A stretch of DNA of 64,000 nt from positions 1,420,474-1,484,473 of the forward strand of contig SCFE01000049.1 in the NCBI GenBank assembly GCA_004352715.1, read 5' to 3'. Both the position numbers and the translations under genes were made by a program. Positions within the stretch are counted from its first letter, which is position 1; every line of letters starts with the position of its first letter. A model generated the notes under the pieces. The model made no database searches. It saw only the letters and a program-made list of their open reading frames with translations, and had not been told where the DNA came from. Positions 47,405-57,763 of the stretch are shown in pieces. This stretch comes from Hofstenia miamia. Lineage: Eukaryota > Xenacoelomorpha > Acoela.

Positions 47405-48193
47405 TATCTAGTACCACAAAATACCCTTACATTGCGTCTTTCATTTATCAATTTCAAAATATATGAAGCAAACATCTTTTTGTTGTAGAGAACATCTGAA
47501 AATGCCACATTTAAGCTTAGAGATCCTAAGATTTCATTACATTCATTTGCTTGGATCCCAATCACCAAAATTATTAAAATTGTGCCCGAGTTTTCTATAT
47601 AACATTCGCTAGAATTAAGTTAAAATTATGTTCAAGCTTACTAACAGAACATATGCCTCATTAGTAACTTCTGCATATTTCCAGTCATGCGAAAACTTTA
47701 AAGTTTGGACTGATGACGTCACTTCATAAATTTTTATCATCATTCTTTAGTACCTGAAAAACATAAAACAAATCACGGCAGTTTCTTCTCATTTGCAAAT
47801 ATGCAACAAATTAATCTCAAATAAGATATACTGATTTGTAAGGTATTTTAGGTGGTTGACTGCATACAAAAAGACATTTTTAATAAATTTCTTTCCTACT
47901 TCTTTGAAAAAGTTGACGAAAAGAAGGCTATTATTAGAAAAGAAGTAATTGAAACTACATTGGAATTTTACAAAAAAATTGAAGAGCAGATATCTGGAGA
48001 GAATACTTTCCTAAAATCAGGTCTTAGCTGGGCTGATGTGGTTATCTACAACTTCCATACAGATATCTATGCAGATCGATTTGATGCAATTGATCTAACC
48101 CCTACACCAAAACTAGAATTAATCATTAAGAATGTCGCACAAAATGAACATATCCAAAATTGGATTGCTAAACGTCCTTCAACTAGCAACTGA
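46108..48193 (+). CDS. Sigma-class glutathione S-transferase, paralogue D (5' end not found)
   Basis: Exons 46108-46219, 47195-47299 and 47852-48193 (112, 105, 342 nt) equal exons 2-4 of the other three copies, with the same phases and GT-AG sites. It encodes YIFALAQQDFEDIRFG onwards: Trp in LKWEDYK, cis-Pro in RMPFLE, GQNGSIARYLA (Asn at the Ser65 position, as in A), the SWADV capping box, and the end KRPSTSN. A 56-nt first exon carrying MPxYKLYY was not found between 39100 and 46107. It may lie in an N gap or be lost. The exon 2 acceptor is intact, so a real first exon is likely. AATAAA at 48307-48312 is a plausible polyadenylation signal. It is inverted relative to A-C and closest to A in sequence. 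Confidence 0.9.
47345..47400. repeat. (TA)n microsatellite in GST-D intron 3
   Basis: A nearly pure TA tract of about 55 bp between exons 3 and 4. Confidence 0.95.
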
Positions 48194-48306
48194 TGTGTAG
48201 ATTTTCGAAATATCAATGTTAAAATTTGTCAACAATTTTTTAATATTAAATTGTTTTTGTCAAATTCTTGGCACCAACTTTATAAAATATTTCAAAAACT
48301 ACAAAG

Positions 48307-48312
48307 AAATAA
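48307..48312 (+). promoter_or_regulatory. Polyadenylation signal of GST-D
   Basis: AATAAA about 115 bp after the stop codon of GST-D. Confidence 0.5.
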
Positions 48313-48330
48313 ACTTTGTATTATAAATTC

Positions 48331-49101
48331 CTGCTTTAGGACTGGCTAAAGAAAAAGTAGAATCTCTGAATGATTTGATGTTGTATTATAATTTCAGGTA
48401 CTTCAAATTCAATGATTTTGTAAAAACAAATTTTATCATTAGCTTTTTTACTATTATAAATTTATTTGAAANTATTAAATAATAGGAAGAGCTATGTAAA
48501 AAAATTCTTTGAGGACAATATTTCACACAAAGTATTGGCATCCAAAAGAAAGTTTCAGTATCGCACCAGAATTTACTATTTCTGCCACTGTACTGGACCA
48601 AGGTTCGATTTGGAATCCAACATAGATTTTTATTCGCATTTGATTTCGTTGATTTTTAAGTCCCAATTTTGTAATAGGTCAATATTAAATTAATAATACG
48701 TCTTCAAAATTCGATTTAAATAAAATTTTTTTCCAGAAATAGAATGGGGCTAAATTATTAAATTTAACTAATATTTGCAAATAGAAAAATCTTTCAAATT
48801 CGGATATTTTACAGGCGCGTACCTAGCAATTTATAAGGGGGTCGGAATTTTCTGAAAAGGGCATTTCTATTCTTTTTTTACAAAAAATGAAAAAGTTATT
48901 TTTCTAGTGATGTGTATATTAAGAATCATGGTTCAGTAATGTAATACATATAATATAAANCTGCTTTAGAACTGGCTAAAGAAAAAGTAGAATCTCTGAA
49001 TGATTTGATGTTGTATTATAATTTCAGGTACTTCAAATTCAATGATTTTGTAAAAACAAATTTTATCATTAGCTTTTTTACTATTATAAATTTATTTGAA
49101 A
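48331..49101. other. N-bounded foreign contig between duplicated flanks
   Basis: 141 bases starting CTGCTTTAG are found at 48331-48471 and, with a single base change, at 48961-49101. Between them, single N at 48472 and 48960 enclose 487 bases. These start with a core piece of the GAGCC-hAT MITE (48473-48525, TATTAAATAATAGGAAGAGC) and end with a truncated CAGGCGCGTACCTAG MITE (48812-48959). This is probably a scaffolding error. Confidence 0.8.
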
Positions 49102-49555
49102 GTACAGATGTCTTAGAAGAGATTTTTTGGAAAATGCAGCCTTTAGATACCCATCAATGGGAAATTGTGCACATTATAATGGCAAACACTTTTAAATTCA
49201 TAATCTTCGATTATCTCAAATATAAAATATTTAAATTTTAAATTGAATTTTTACACATTTTATGATAAATGTATGAGAAATAAAAATTTAAAAAATCATT
49301 AATATTTTTAATGGATTTAAAATGCAAACTATTTTCCAAAATGTCGCACTGTACAAACGAATATATTATTTAAAAAAAAATATTTTGTTTTGATCGTTAT
49401 TATTAAGATACTTTTCCTGCTTTATTATTGAACTTAGTAAATTTTGGCTATTTGCGTGACCAAAAAGTGAATAAAGTCTATGCGATGAAGTTTTCCCTAA
49501 ATTAAGGTACAAAACAATTTCAAAGTTTTAGTCAACAAATAAAAATGTTTTAATT

Positions 49556-49558
49556 ATA

Positions 49559-49606
<48 letters not shown>

Positions 49607-49632
49607 AATATATATATATAAATATATATATA
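49556..49632. repeat. (TA)n microsatellite, compound
   Basis: TATATG and TAAATA interruptions in a TA tract of about 75 bp. Confidence 0.95.
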
Positions 49633-52600
49633 ATGTTATTTATTTTGAGTGACGTGCAATCCTAAATGTGTATTTTTATAGTTTTGTTTACATTTCATAC
49701 AGCCAATGGAAAGAAATGGTTCCGAGTACACAAGTTTGTCAAAATACTAGCCAACAAATTCCAAAGTGAAAAGAAATTTTTCAATGTTTAAATGAACGTG
49801 AACTAACGGATTGCAGTTTTATACCTGAAATCACTATTAAATATGCAGTTTTCACTTCAAATATTAAATAATTAAAATAATTCGAATGTTGATTGGTTGC
49901 GTTGTTTTATAACTTTAGGTCAAAACAAGCCAATTGTCTTAAACCTTAAGTGAAAAAATGTGATTTTTAATACAAAAATTTTTGTCACTCTACTGCATAT
50001 AGAAATTTGGTTCTGAATTGTCAAAAATCATTGGCTTAAATTTTTTCATATATTTAACTGCATTTGCTTAATATTTCATAAATATATTTACCAAGGATTC
50101 ATTAAATTTTTATGTTATTTATGCCAAATTGACAATGCTTTTCATTTAGAACTAAAAAAGTTTTATTGCAAAGAAAAAAATTGATTCGCAATTCGAAAAA
50201 AGTGCTGCAGGTGAAATGTATTAACCTAGCACATTTACAGCAACATGATTTTCTGATTTTCATTACCTCTGAATGCACGTGAATTACTGAAAAGCAATCA
50301 TACTTTAATTGACATTACGAGAACTTTTTAATAATACATTTTGCCAATCTCCTGTATCTCCTATTCAACACATGCCCTTTTGAGAGAAATACCTGAAAAT
50401 GTGTAATTTTGAGGTATTCGAACTTATATTAAAAGAAGAACTTTACACATTGTTAGGATTGAGGAGTATATATTTTAAAACATTGCTTTATATGAGTTTA
50501 AACATATTTATTGATAAGATATATAAAGTTTACAAACTAACAAATAACAAAAATATTTTCAAAACTGCATATGCACTATTAATTAAAGGATAGTCTTAAA
50601 AATAATTGATCATGCATTGTGATTATTATTTACATCGACAAAATACAATCGGAGACACAAACATGCTAAACACATTTACTGGTTTTTTACACTAAGTTCA
50701 CCACACACATAGACACACACACATTTATTCTATATATTTTATTATATATATATATTTTTTTTATTATTATTTTGTAAATACATGTATTTGTAGTTTGTAG
50801 TTTTTCTTACTGTCATTTATTTACTGCAATAAATTTGCGTTGACTCTTATCTATGCCCAATAATTTTTTGTTTATTGAATAAATTTGTTTGATTTTGTTC
50901 TTGAAGTGTTTAAATTTTTTTTTCATATTTTATATCAATACTTAATTCATTCCATAAAACTTATTTAAATTTATTGTTTAAAATAATCATGTAAATTTTT
51001 TATTATATCGTTAACAACACATGCTCTGATAAATCATAAGTTTCTAGATTTTTAGATCTTTATAAAATACATATTTCTAAAAGCGTTCATTTTGGATAGA
51101 ACCATGACTTCTCATTATGGTTACTAATGCCTTTTGTGATTTGCAGAAAGAAACCTTAATTTGGGCAATATTGTCAGAGATCTCGATAAAAAGGAAATCC
51201 ATCTTGAATATTATTGATATTAAAAGAGTTTTTTTTACTCCTTTTATTGATTTTGATATAATTGTTAAGAAAACTTAGTGAATTTAATTCATGAATAAAT
51301 CTATGAATCATACAAAAAATTGATCCTGAGTAATGTAAGTCGGGTCCAAAATATTAAATTATGATCATAATGGCATTATAGAATTAAGTGTTCTAAACGT
51401 CCAGGTAAAAAGCTTGGATGGTGAGAAACGTTTTCTCGATGTGGCATTGTAGTTAAATCATTAAGTTTGATAATTATGTAGCTATGCATATGTTTATTGT
51501 AAACTTCATGATAAAAATTTAGCTTTTATGTCATATATAAGAATTTTCAAGTGCTTTAAGTGATATTTTGCAGTTTTCAATGAATTAATTGCAGTAATTA
51601 CGTATATTAATTAGGTGCATCTAACTAGGCACACAGCTGAATCTACAATAAAACATGCCTATAAACCTGTTTCAGTGCATTGAGATGGACTTCTTCTTAT
51701 GGGAATGCATTAAGGAAAAAGTATATGCAAAGAGTCCAAGAAAATAATCAACTTAAGAGCTAAATTTATTTCTGAAGAATTTGCCTCCATATCGATTAAA
51801 CTTAGTGAAGCAGTCTGCCAAAGTGTACCTCATCGATTGACGGAGTGTAGTGCTAACGTAGACAAAATTATTCGTCTACCTCCGATGCTGTAAATTGAGA
51901 ATTTATTTTTTTTCTAACCAAATAAATGATCGATTTTTCACGTACTTGCATTTTCAATCTGATCATTAATACTTTAAAATGTTAATAAAAAATATTGGTC
52001 AATGTCTTTGCGCCACTCATATGAAAATGGCGATCTTTTCTCACTATAAAAAGCTTTGGTTGAAGTGTAAATGTGTCATTAACAGCTTTGTAAATTTTTC
52101 TCCGTGAATATCATCTGCTTCCTCTTTAATTTTTTTTATGTCGTGAGTGAAACATGCCTTTTTGTAAAAGTTTTTTTTTCGCACAGTAAGTGTGATTTCA
52201 TTAATACATAGTTAAAATTCTTCCGGCAATGCTTAAATTCTTTTTGGTAATGTAGAAATTCATATTTACACTTCTGATTTCAAAGAGAACATTTATGTTT
52301 TCTCACCTGGCATTTCTGTTCTTATATTATTAATTCAGATTCCTCACCTTAAATTGATGTGGAAATTGCATACTTATTGAGCTATTTCACGACATACTGG
52401 TAAGGTCCATTTCAATGAGCTTAGTCTCAATTATTAAGGATATTTTAGAGTTGTATTTTTCCCTGTTTTCCTATACAGAGGTCTTCATCATATTTCCATT
52501 CCTTAAATATGTCTAAGTTTCTGCACCAAATCATCATTTTCTGTAAGTATACTTTGTGAACAATAAAATATTTGTGCTATGTGTGTATAGAATAACAGAC

Positions 52601-53560
52601 CACCATGATTGTATATCTTAATTAAAGGCGAGCTATGATGTAACTAATCAAATTTTTGCTTTCCTTCATTACAAAGCTTAAATTTCCTTATTCATATTTT
52701 ATCTAAGCTTATTAAGAAACTCTCAAATTTCGGATATTGACAAATTTATTAGTGGATGTGTTTTTATGTAGTGGCTGATACTTGTGTTGAGGCCTATTTT
52801 TTTTCCTGAAATATTTTAAAATTAGCTCATTTTCAATGAAAATTTCCATTTATAAAAAATTTAAAATTCTCAGATTATCAGGTAGTCACAAATGACATCG
52901 CACAGAAAGTCTAGACTATAATCAGTCAATAGTTAGAAGAGTTGCATTATAGATTTATGACAAAAAACTGGTAATTCCTTTAATAAAGTGCTTGTCAGTT
53001 TTCGGAAAAAGATTTTTTTCAAAAAAAATTACTACCCAGTTGCCATGGAGATAAAATACTTTCGGATTCCAACTGTCGCAGTTTTTTAGAATGGCTCAAA
53101 GATCATTATCATAACGTGTAGAGAATGCATGAGGGATCAAAATTTAACCAAATCTAGAATGAATGATATATATAAAACTCAAATTTTAAAGCTTGAGTGC
53201 TGCCATTTGGAATTTCTAGAAGTGCCCTGCTTCACGATTATTTGCTTAAGAACTTGCTGGACCTTGGGTCACCACATATATTGAGCGTATATTAGAGCTT
53301 GTTGATAGGATTATCTAAGAAAATACTTAACCGACGTTTACAAAATTGAGTGGAAATACAGTTCAAAAGTATGCAATATATGTAAAAACAAAGTCAAATC
53401 TAATCTTGAAAAATTCAAATGTGTGATGTACAAACATTTTTTTCAAACTTACATAAACTCGGATAAATGGATATGCATTTATACAATAAAAATGAATAAT
53501 ACATATATGTCTTTTACCTCACAGATTTTCTGGCCCCTTCAGCAAGTGATTAAACATGTT
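49633..53560. other. AT-rich spacer, no gene recognised
   Basis: Short ORFs only, none with a domain or splice context. The 50700-50770 stretch has CA and TA microsatellite pieces. Confidence 0.45.
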
Positions 53561-54015
53561 ACATATATATATATATATATATATATATAGTTGCGCAACC
53601 AGGTGGAAATTGAGGTCATTTACCCCTCCTGAAATTTTTTGAACAAAAAAATTATTATTCAATATTTAATCAATTTTAGTAATGAGATGATGGTTTTCAA
53701 TGTTGCATCTAGAAATTTTATCTATCTATTTTTTACTCTAAATGAATTGGTATTGATTAATAAAGTTACTCTCAAACACACCGGTTGACCAAAAATAAAT
53801 ATCAATTTCTAAATATTTTTGAAATGCTTAAGCTGATACTAATTATATATTTGAGTAACAACCACCATTAACTTTAATATAAAAATATCCATAAATGCTA
53901 TTCGACTGTAATAGGTTTTATTTTGTTGATGAAAGTAATTATACTGTTTTTAAACTCCTATATTTTTTAAAGAATATCATCAAGCATGTCAAAACAATAA
54001 TCAGTTAATTCGTTT

Positions 54016-56930
54016 TTGACAAAGAAAAGAAAAATGGAAGACATAGATTCTGATGAAGAAATTACCAATCTAGAGCCATCACTATCAACTGTTGGGATTC
54101 AACCTACACCCTGCACATCTTCATGTACTACCGAACCTGAAATATCCACATTCTCATCGTTGAGTGTTATTCCTACTGAATTGTGGCAATGGGACATTGG
54201 TCTTTTTTGTGGAAGTATCACTTCACAGGAAGAGAAATACAAAGTTTTCACGAACTGTTGGACGCCAGACATGGGATATATTTTTCCACTAGTGATTCAA
54301 GGCAAAAGTAGTCGCGGTTTTAAGCACTCATTCCTGAATGATTTCAGTCCGTGGTTGGCATGGAGCAGACTTGCAACGAGCCGAGCTTCTAGCCAGCCGA
54401 TCCGAGCCGAGCCGAGCTGAGCTTGAGCACAGTATTTGATATACAACGAGCCCAAAACGACCCTATTTTAGGCAAAAGAAGTTTATAGTTCTGCTTGTTA
54501 ATTTGATTATGGAGATTTTTTGTTATTTTTTTGCAGTCAGTATGCCTTTCCTATAATCTTATTTAAGAAATGTTTATTAAATAATAGGAAGAGCTATGTA
54601 AAAAATTCTTTGAGCAAAATTTTTTTGAAAAAAATACCGAGCTAAAACGAGCCTCATTCAAAGATTTTGTGTGGCGAACCGACCCGAGCCGAGTCGAACT
54701 TACACAAAATTTAAACGAGCGGGGCTTGGAAATGTCGGCTCGTTGACAAGTCTGGCATGAAGTCACTGTAGACAAGGTGCATTCTGCCGGTATTGTGTTC
54801 TATTTGTGACTGAAAATGTAAATGTCGGAAAAGTTAACCATGAAAATCCTGGAATTTTTGTAAATCGGTCATTGAATAAATATAAAGGTGTCAAAAGTGA
54901 CTGTTCAAAGCATTCAAATACAAGATACCATAAGAATTGGATTGCGATAGCTGAAGATTTTATCAAAAATGTAGAGGGCAAAACAGTTGATGTTGCTACA
55001 AGAATGACTTTTGGCTGGAAAAAACAAGTAGAAGAAAACCGACGAAATCTCATTCCTATAATCGAAAGTGTTTTACATTGTGGTTAACCAGGTTTAGCAT
55101 TAAGAGGTCACAAAGAGGGGGGATCCGTTTTATCTATGGAAGAGCCGACAGAAAATGAGCAAGTTTACAACTAAAACTGCAAGCTGGTGATAATGACTTA
55201 AAGTGGCATTTAGAAACTGCGCAAAAAAATTCAGTATATCTAAGTTGGCTCATTCAAAATGAAATAATTATTGTCACTTCTAAACTTATGAGAAAGGATA
55301 TTGTACAGGAGGTTAATGAAGCAGGTTTTTTTCGATTATTTGGGATGGTACCGCGGATGTATCAGTAAAAAAACAACTAAGTTTTATTCTCAGATATGTC
55401 AAAAACGATAAAATTCATGAAAAATTCGTTGGTTTTGAAGAGGGCACAGATTCGACTGGAAAAGAATAGCAAACAAAATATTTGAAGTTCTCCAATGGAT
55501 ATGGTTTAGATTTAACACAAATGCGAAGACAAGGGTATGATGGGGGGCTCTTTAATGAAAGGATGTATTAATGGAGTCCAAGCTCATATTTCAAATAAAA
55601 ACCCCCAACGATATATATATGCATTGTGCATCCTATGTTTTGAATTTAGCTGTTGCCACTGCTTCTAAAGTCCAAGAAATAAAAATCTGCGTGGGAAATA
55701 TCAAAGAGGTCACAAATTTTATGCGAAATTCAGCTAAGAGAATGCAAGCATTTAAAAATTTTTTCAGTACGTCAGGTGATAGTTCAAGCAATAAGACCAA
55801 AATTCTTACAAGCCTTTGTCATACAAGATGTGTAGAACAATACGAAAATGTAGTCAGATTTCTTGAGATGTATGATCATATTTTTTGCTACTTTGGAAGA
55901 AATTTCACCGTGGTTAGATGTAGGTGCTTCTTCTAAAGGATCAATACTCTTATCTGCTTGTGCCAGATCCCAAAACTGATTTATTGTAGTGCATTAAGCA
56001 AATCAAGGATGTGCAAAATATACTGCAACACTGTAGAGATAATGCGAAATCTGATTTTATTGACGAGTTTCTCAAAGCCAGAAGCCTATCTTCAATGCCT
56101 ATCACATTCCCTAGACGAACATCAAGAACTATGATACAGATGACACTGAATCCTTCGACAGGCAGTCAATATATTTACAATATTTGGATAATATAACGTT
56201 GCAATTCTCAGAGAGATTTAACGAGCATTTGCAAAAACCTTTGAAGATGCAACACCTTATTCCAAAATATCTTCAAAAAAATTCTTATGATGACATAAAA
56301 GAAATGGTGTGTACATTTCATTATTCATGACTAGTTCCGTGAGAATAACAAAAATTCATTCTCAAAATTAAGTAACAATTAATTATATACTGCATGGCTT
56401 GGTGTAATTAACGTTTATTCTTTAATTCAAACAAATTATGAATCTCAGAAGAAAATGTTTTTGTCTGTAAATGAGTTTCAAAATGGAATATCTGGTTTCA
56501 TGAGTTATTAAACGGTACATGTTAATAAATTTGTTAAAATTTTTCGTATATAAAAAACGAAATCCTTCTTTTTTCATTTATTTTCCCTACCTAATATCAA
56601 CAAAATTTGTGCAAATGAGATGCCCGACGAGTTTGTCTGCTGGAAGATTAAGTGGCAAAGGGAAATTAATATACAAGACAACCTGCCAGGAAATGCCATT
56701 GATACCCTAAACGAAGGGGTACCAATATACATTTTATCCAAACATTATAACACTACTAAGAATAATGGTCACCCTTCCAGTTTATACAGCATCAACTGAA
56801 CGCTCTTTCAGCTGTCTAAAGTGACTAAAGACTTATCTCAGAAGCGCAATTGGAGAAGAGCAACTTTCTGGCTGAGTAAATACAAATACTTCATGTACCA
56901 AAAGCATTAGCAGTCCTTGATGAATTGGCG
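54016..56930 (+). pseudogene. hAT transposase pseudogene (ZMYM1-like, TTF zinc finger, DUF4371)
   Basis: The first part, 54016-54365 (MTKKRKMEDIDSDEEI onward), ends in a TTF-type zinc-finger region (GYIFPLVIQGKSSRGFKHSF and PWLAWS). After the MITE (54366-54754) it continues with KVHSAGIVFYL, YHKNWIAIAEDF, EENRRNLIPIIESVL and LALRGHKERG. Then come DUF4371 blocks: LIQNEIIIVTSKLMRKDIVQ, IKGVQAHIS-like CINGVQAHIS, YMHCASYVLNLAVA, and NFMRNSAKRMQAFKNFF (about 55571-55770). Near 56777 the hAT dimerisation end reads LPVYTASTERSFSCLK. Several stops and frame shifts break it. Family members bind DNA and catalyse cut-and-paste transposition; this one cannot. Confidence 0.88.
54366..54754 (-). mobile_element. 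GAGCC-hAT MITE copy 11, inside the hAT pseudogene
   Basis: It begins CAGACTTGCAACGAGCCGAG and ends GGCTCGTTGACAAGTCTG. The flanks GCATGGAG (54358-54365) and GCATGAAG (54755-54762) are an 8-bp duplication with one change. It disrupts the reading frame just after PWLAW of the transposase. Confidence 0.94.
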
Positions 56931-57070
56931 AAATCTAAAAGAAGACTTAATTTGATCATATAAATCTTTTAATTTTTTTTATTAAATTTTTGAGCAAAAA
57001 AATTAATTAAGGAACATTTAATTATAATCAACACTAAATCTGCTCCACCTAAATTTATGGCTGATTGAAC

Positions 57071-57073
<3 letters not shown>

Positions 57074-57133
<60 letters not shown>
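57074..57133. repeat. (TA)n microsatellite
   Basis: A pure TA tract of about 60 bp at the right end of the hAT element. Confidence 0.97.
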
Positions 57134-57137
<4 letters not shown>

Positions 57138-57763
57138 TGGGTATTGGAAAGTTCACAGAGCCGCCTTGAGCATATGTGTATGATTTGAATTGACCCAGGT
57201 TACCTAGGTTATAAAATATTGAATTCATCATTTCGAAGAATGAAATCGGAAAATTTGATTTCATAATTATAGATAATTATAGAAATCAATACTTGTTGGA
57301 TTAATATGACTTGACAATTTATTAAGTAACATATTGGTAGAAGACTTAAAACCATTAAGTAGATGAGAGTAACAATTTGACTGAAAAAATTCTATTTTGC
57401 AAATAACTAGTTTTGCATGGAAATCAAATTAACCTCTGAACACTAATTCTTTGATAAAAGTTTTAGCAGTGATTCAACAACAGTCAAAAGCCAATCAATT
57501 ATTCACAAAGTGAGTTAAACACATTAAGTGTTACTATTGTAAAAATATTGTGTTTGAATTTTCTATCTTTATTTAAACCTACACTGTTGTTGGAAAGAAG
57601 CGTTTCCCACTACACATACAAAATTCAGGAGTGAGCATCCTGTTGAACCTATCGAAATTATTGAAACAATTCAATTATTTATTCCTCAAACACATCTGCA
57701 AAGATTTACAAAATCTTAATAATTGATTCACTGTTATTTCCTTCTTGTTCCTGTCAAATCAAA

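Larger units (their letters stand above)
53590..57073 (+). mobile_element. Decayed hAT element of the DUF4371 group, inserted in (TA)n
   Basis: The left end TAGTTGCGCAACCAGGTGG and the right end, read inversely, TAGTGGTTCAATCAGC are weak inverted repeats. Both abut TA microsatellites (53562-53589, 57074-57133), so an 8-bp duplication of TATATATA would be invisible. The interior is a transposase pseudogene (54016-56930) split by GAGCC-hAT copy 11. Confidence 0.75.
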
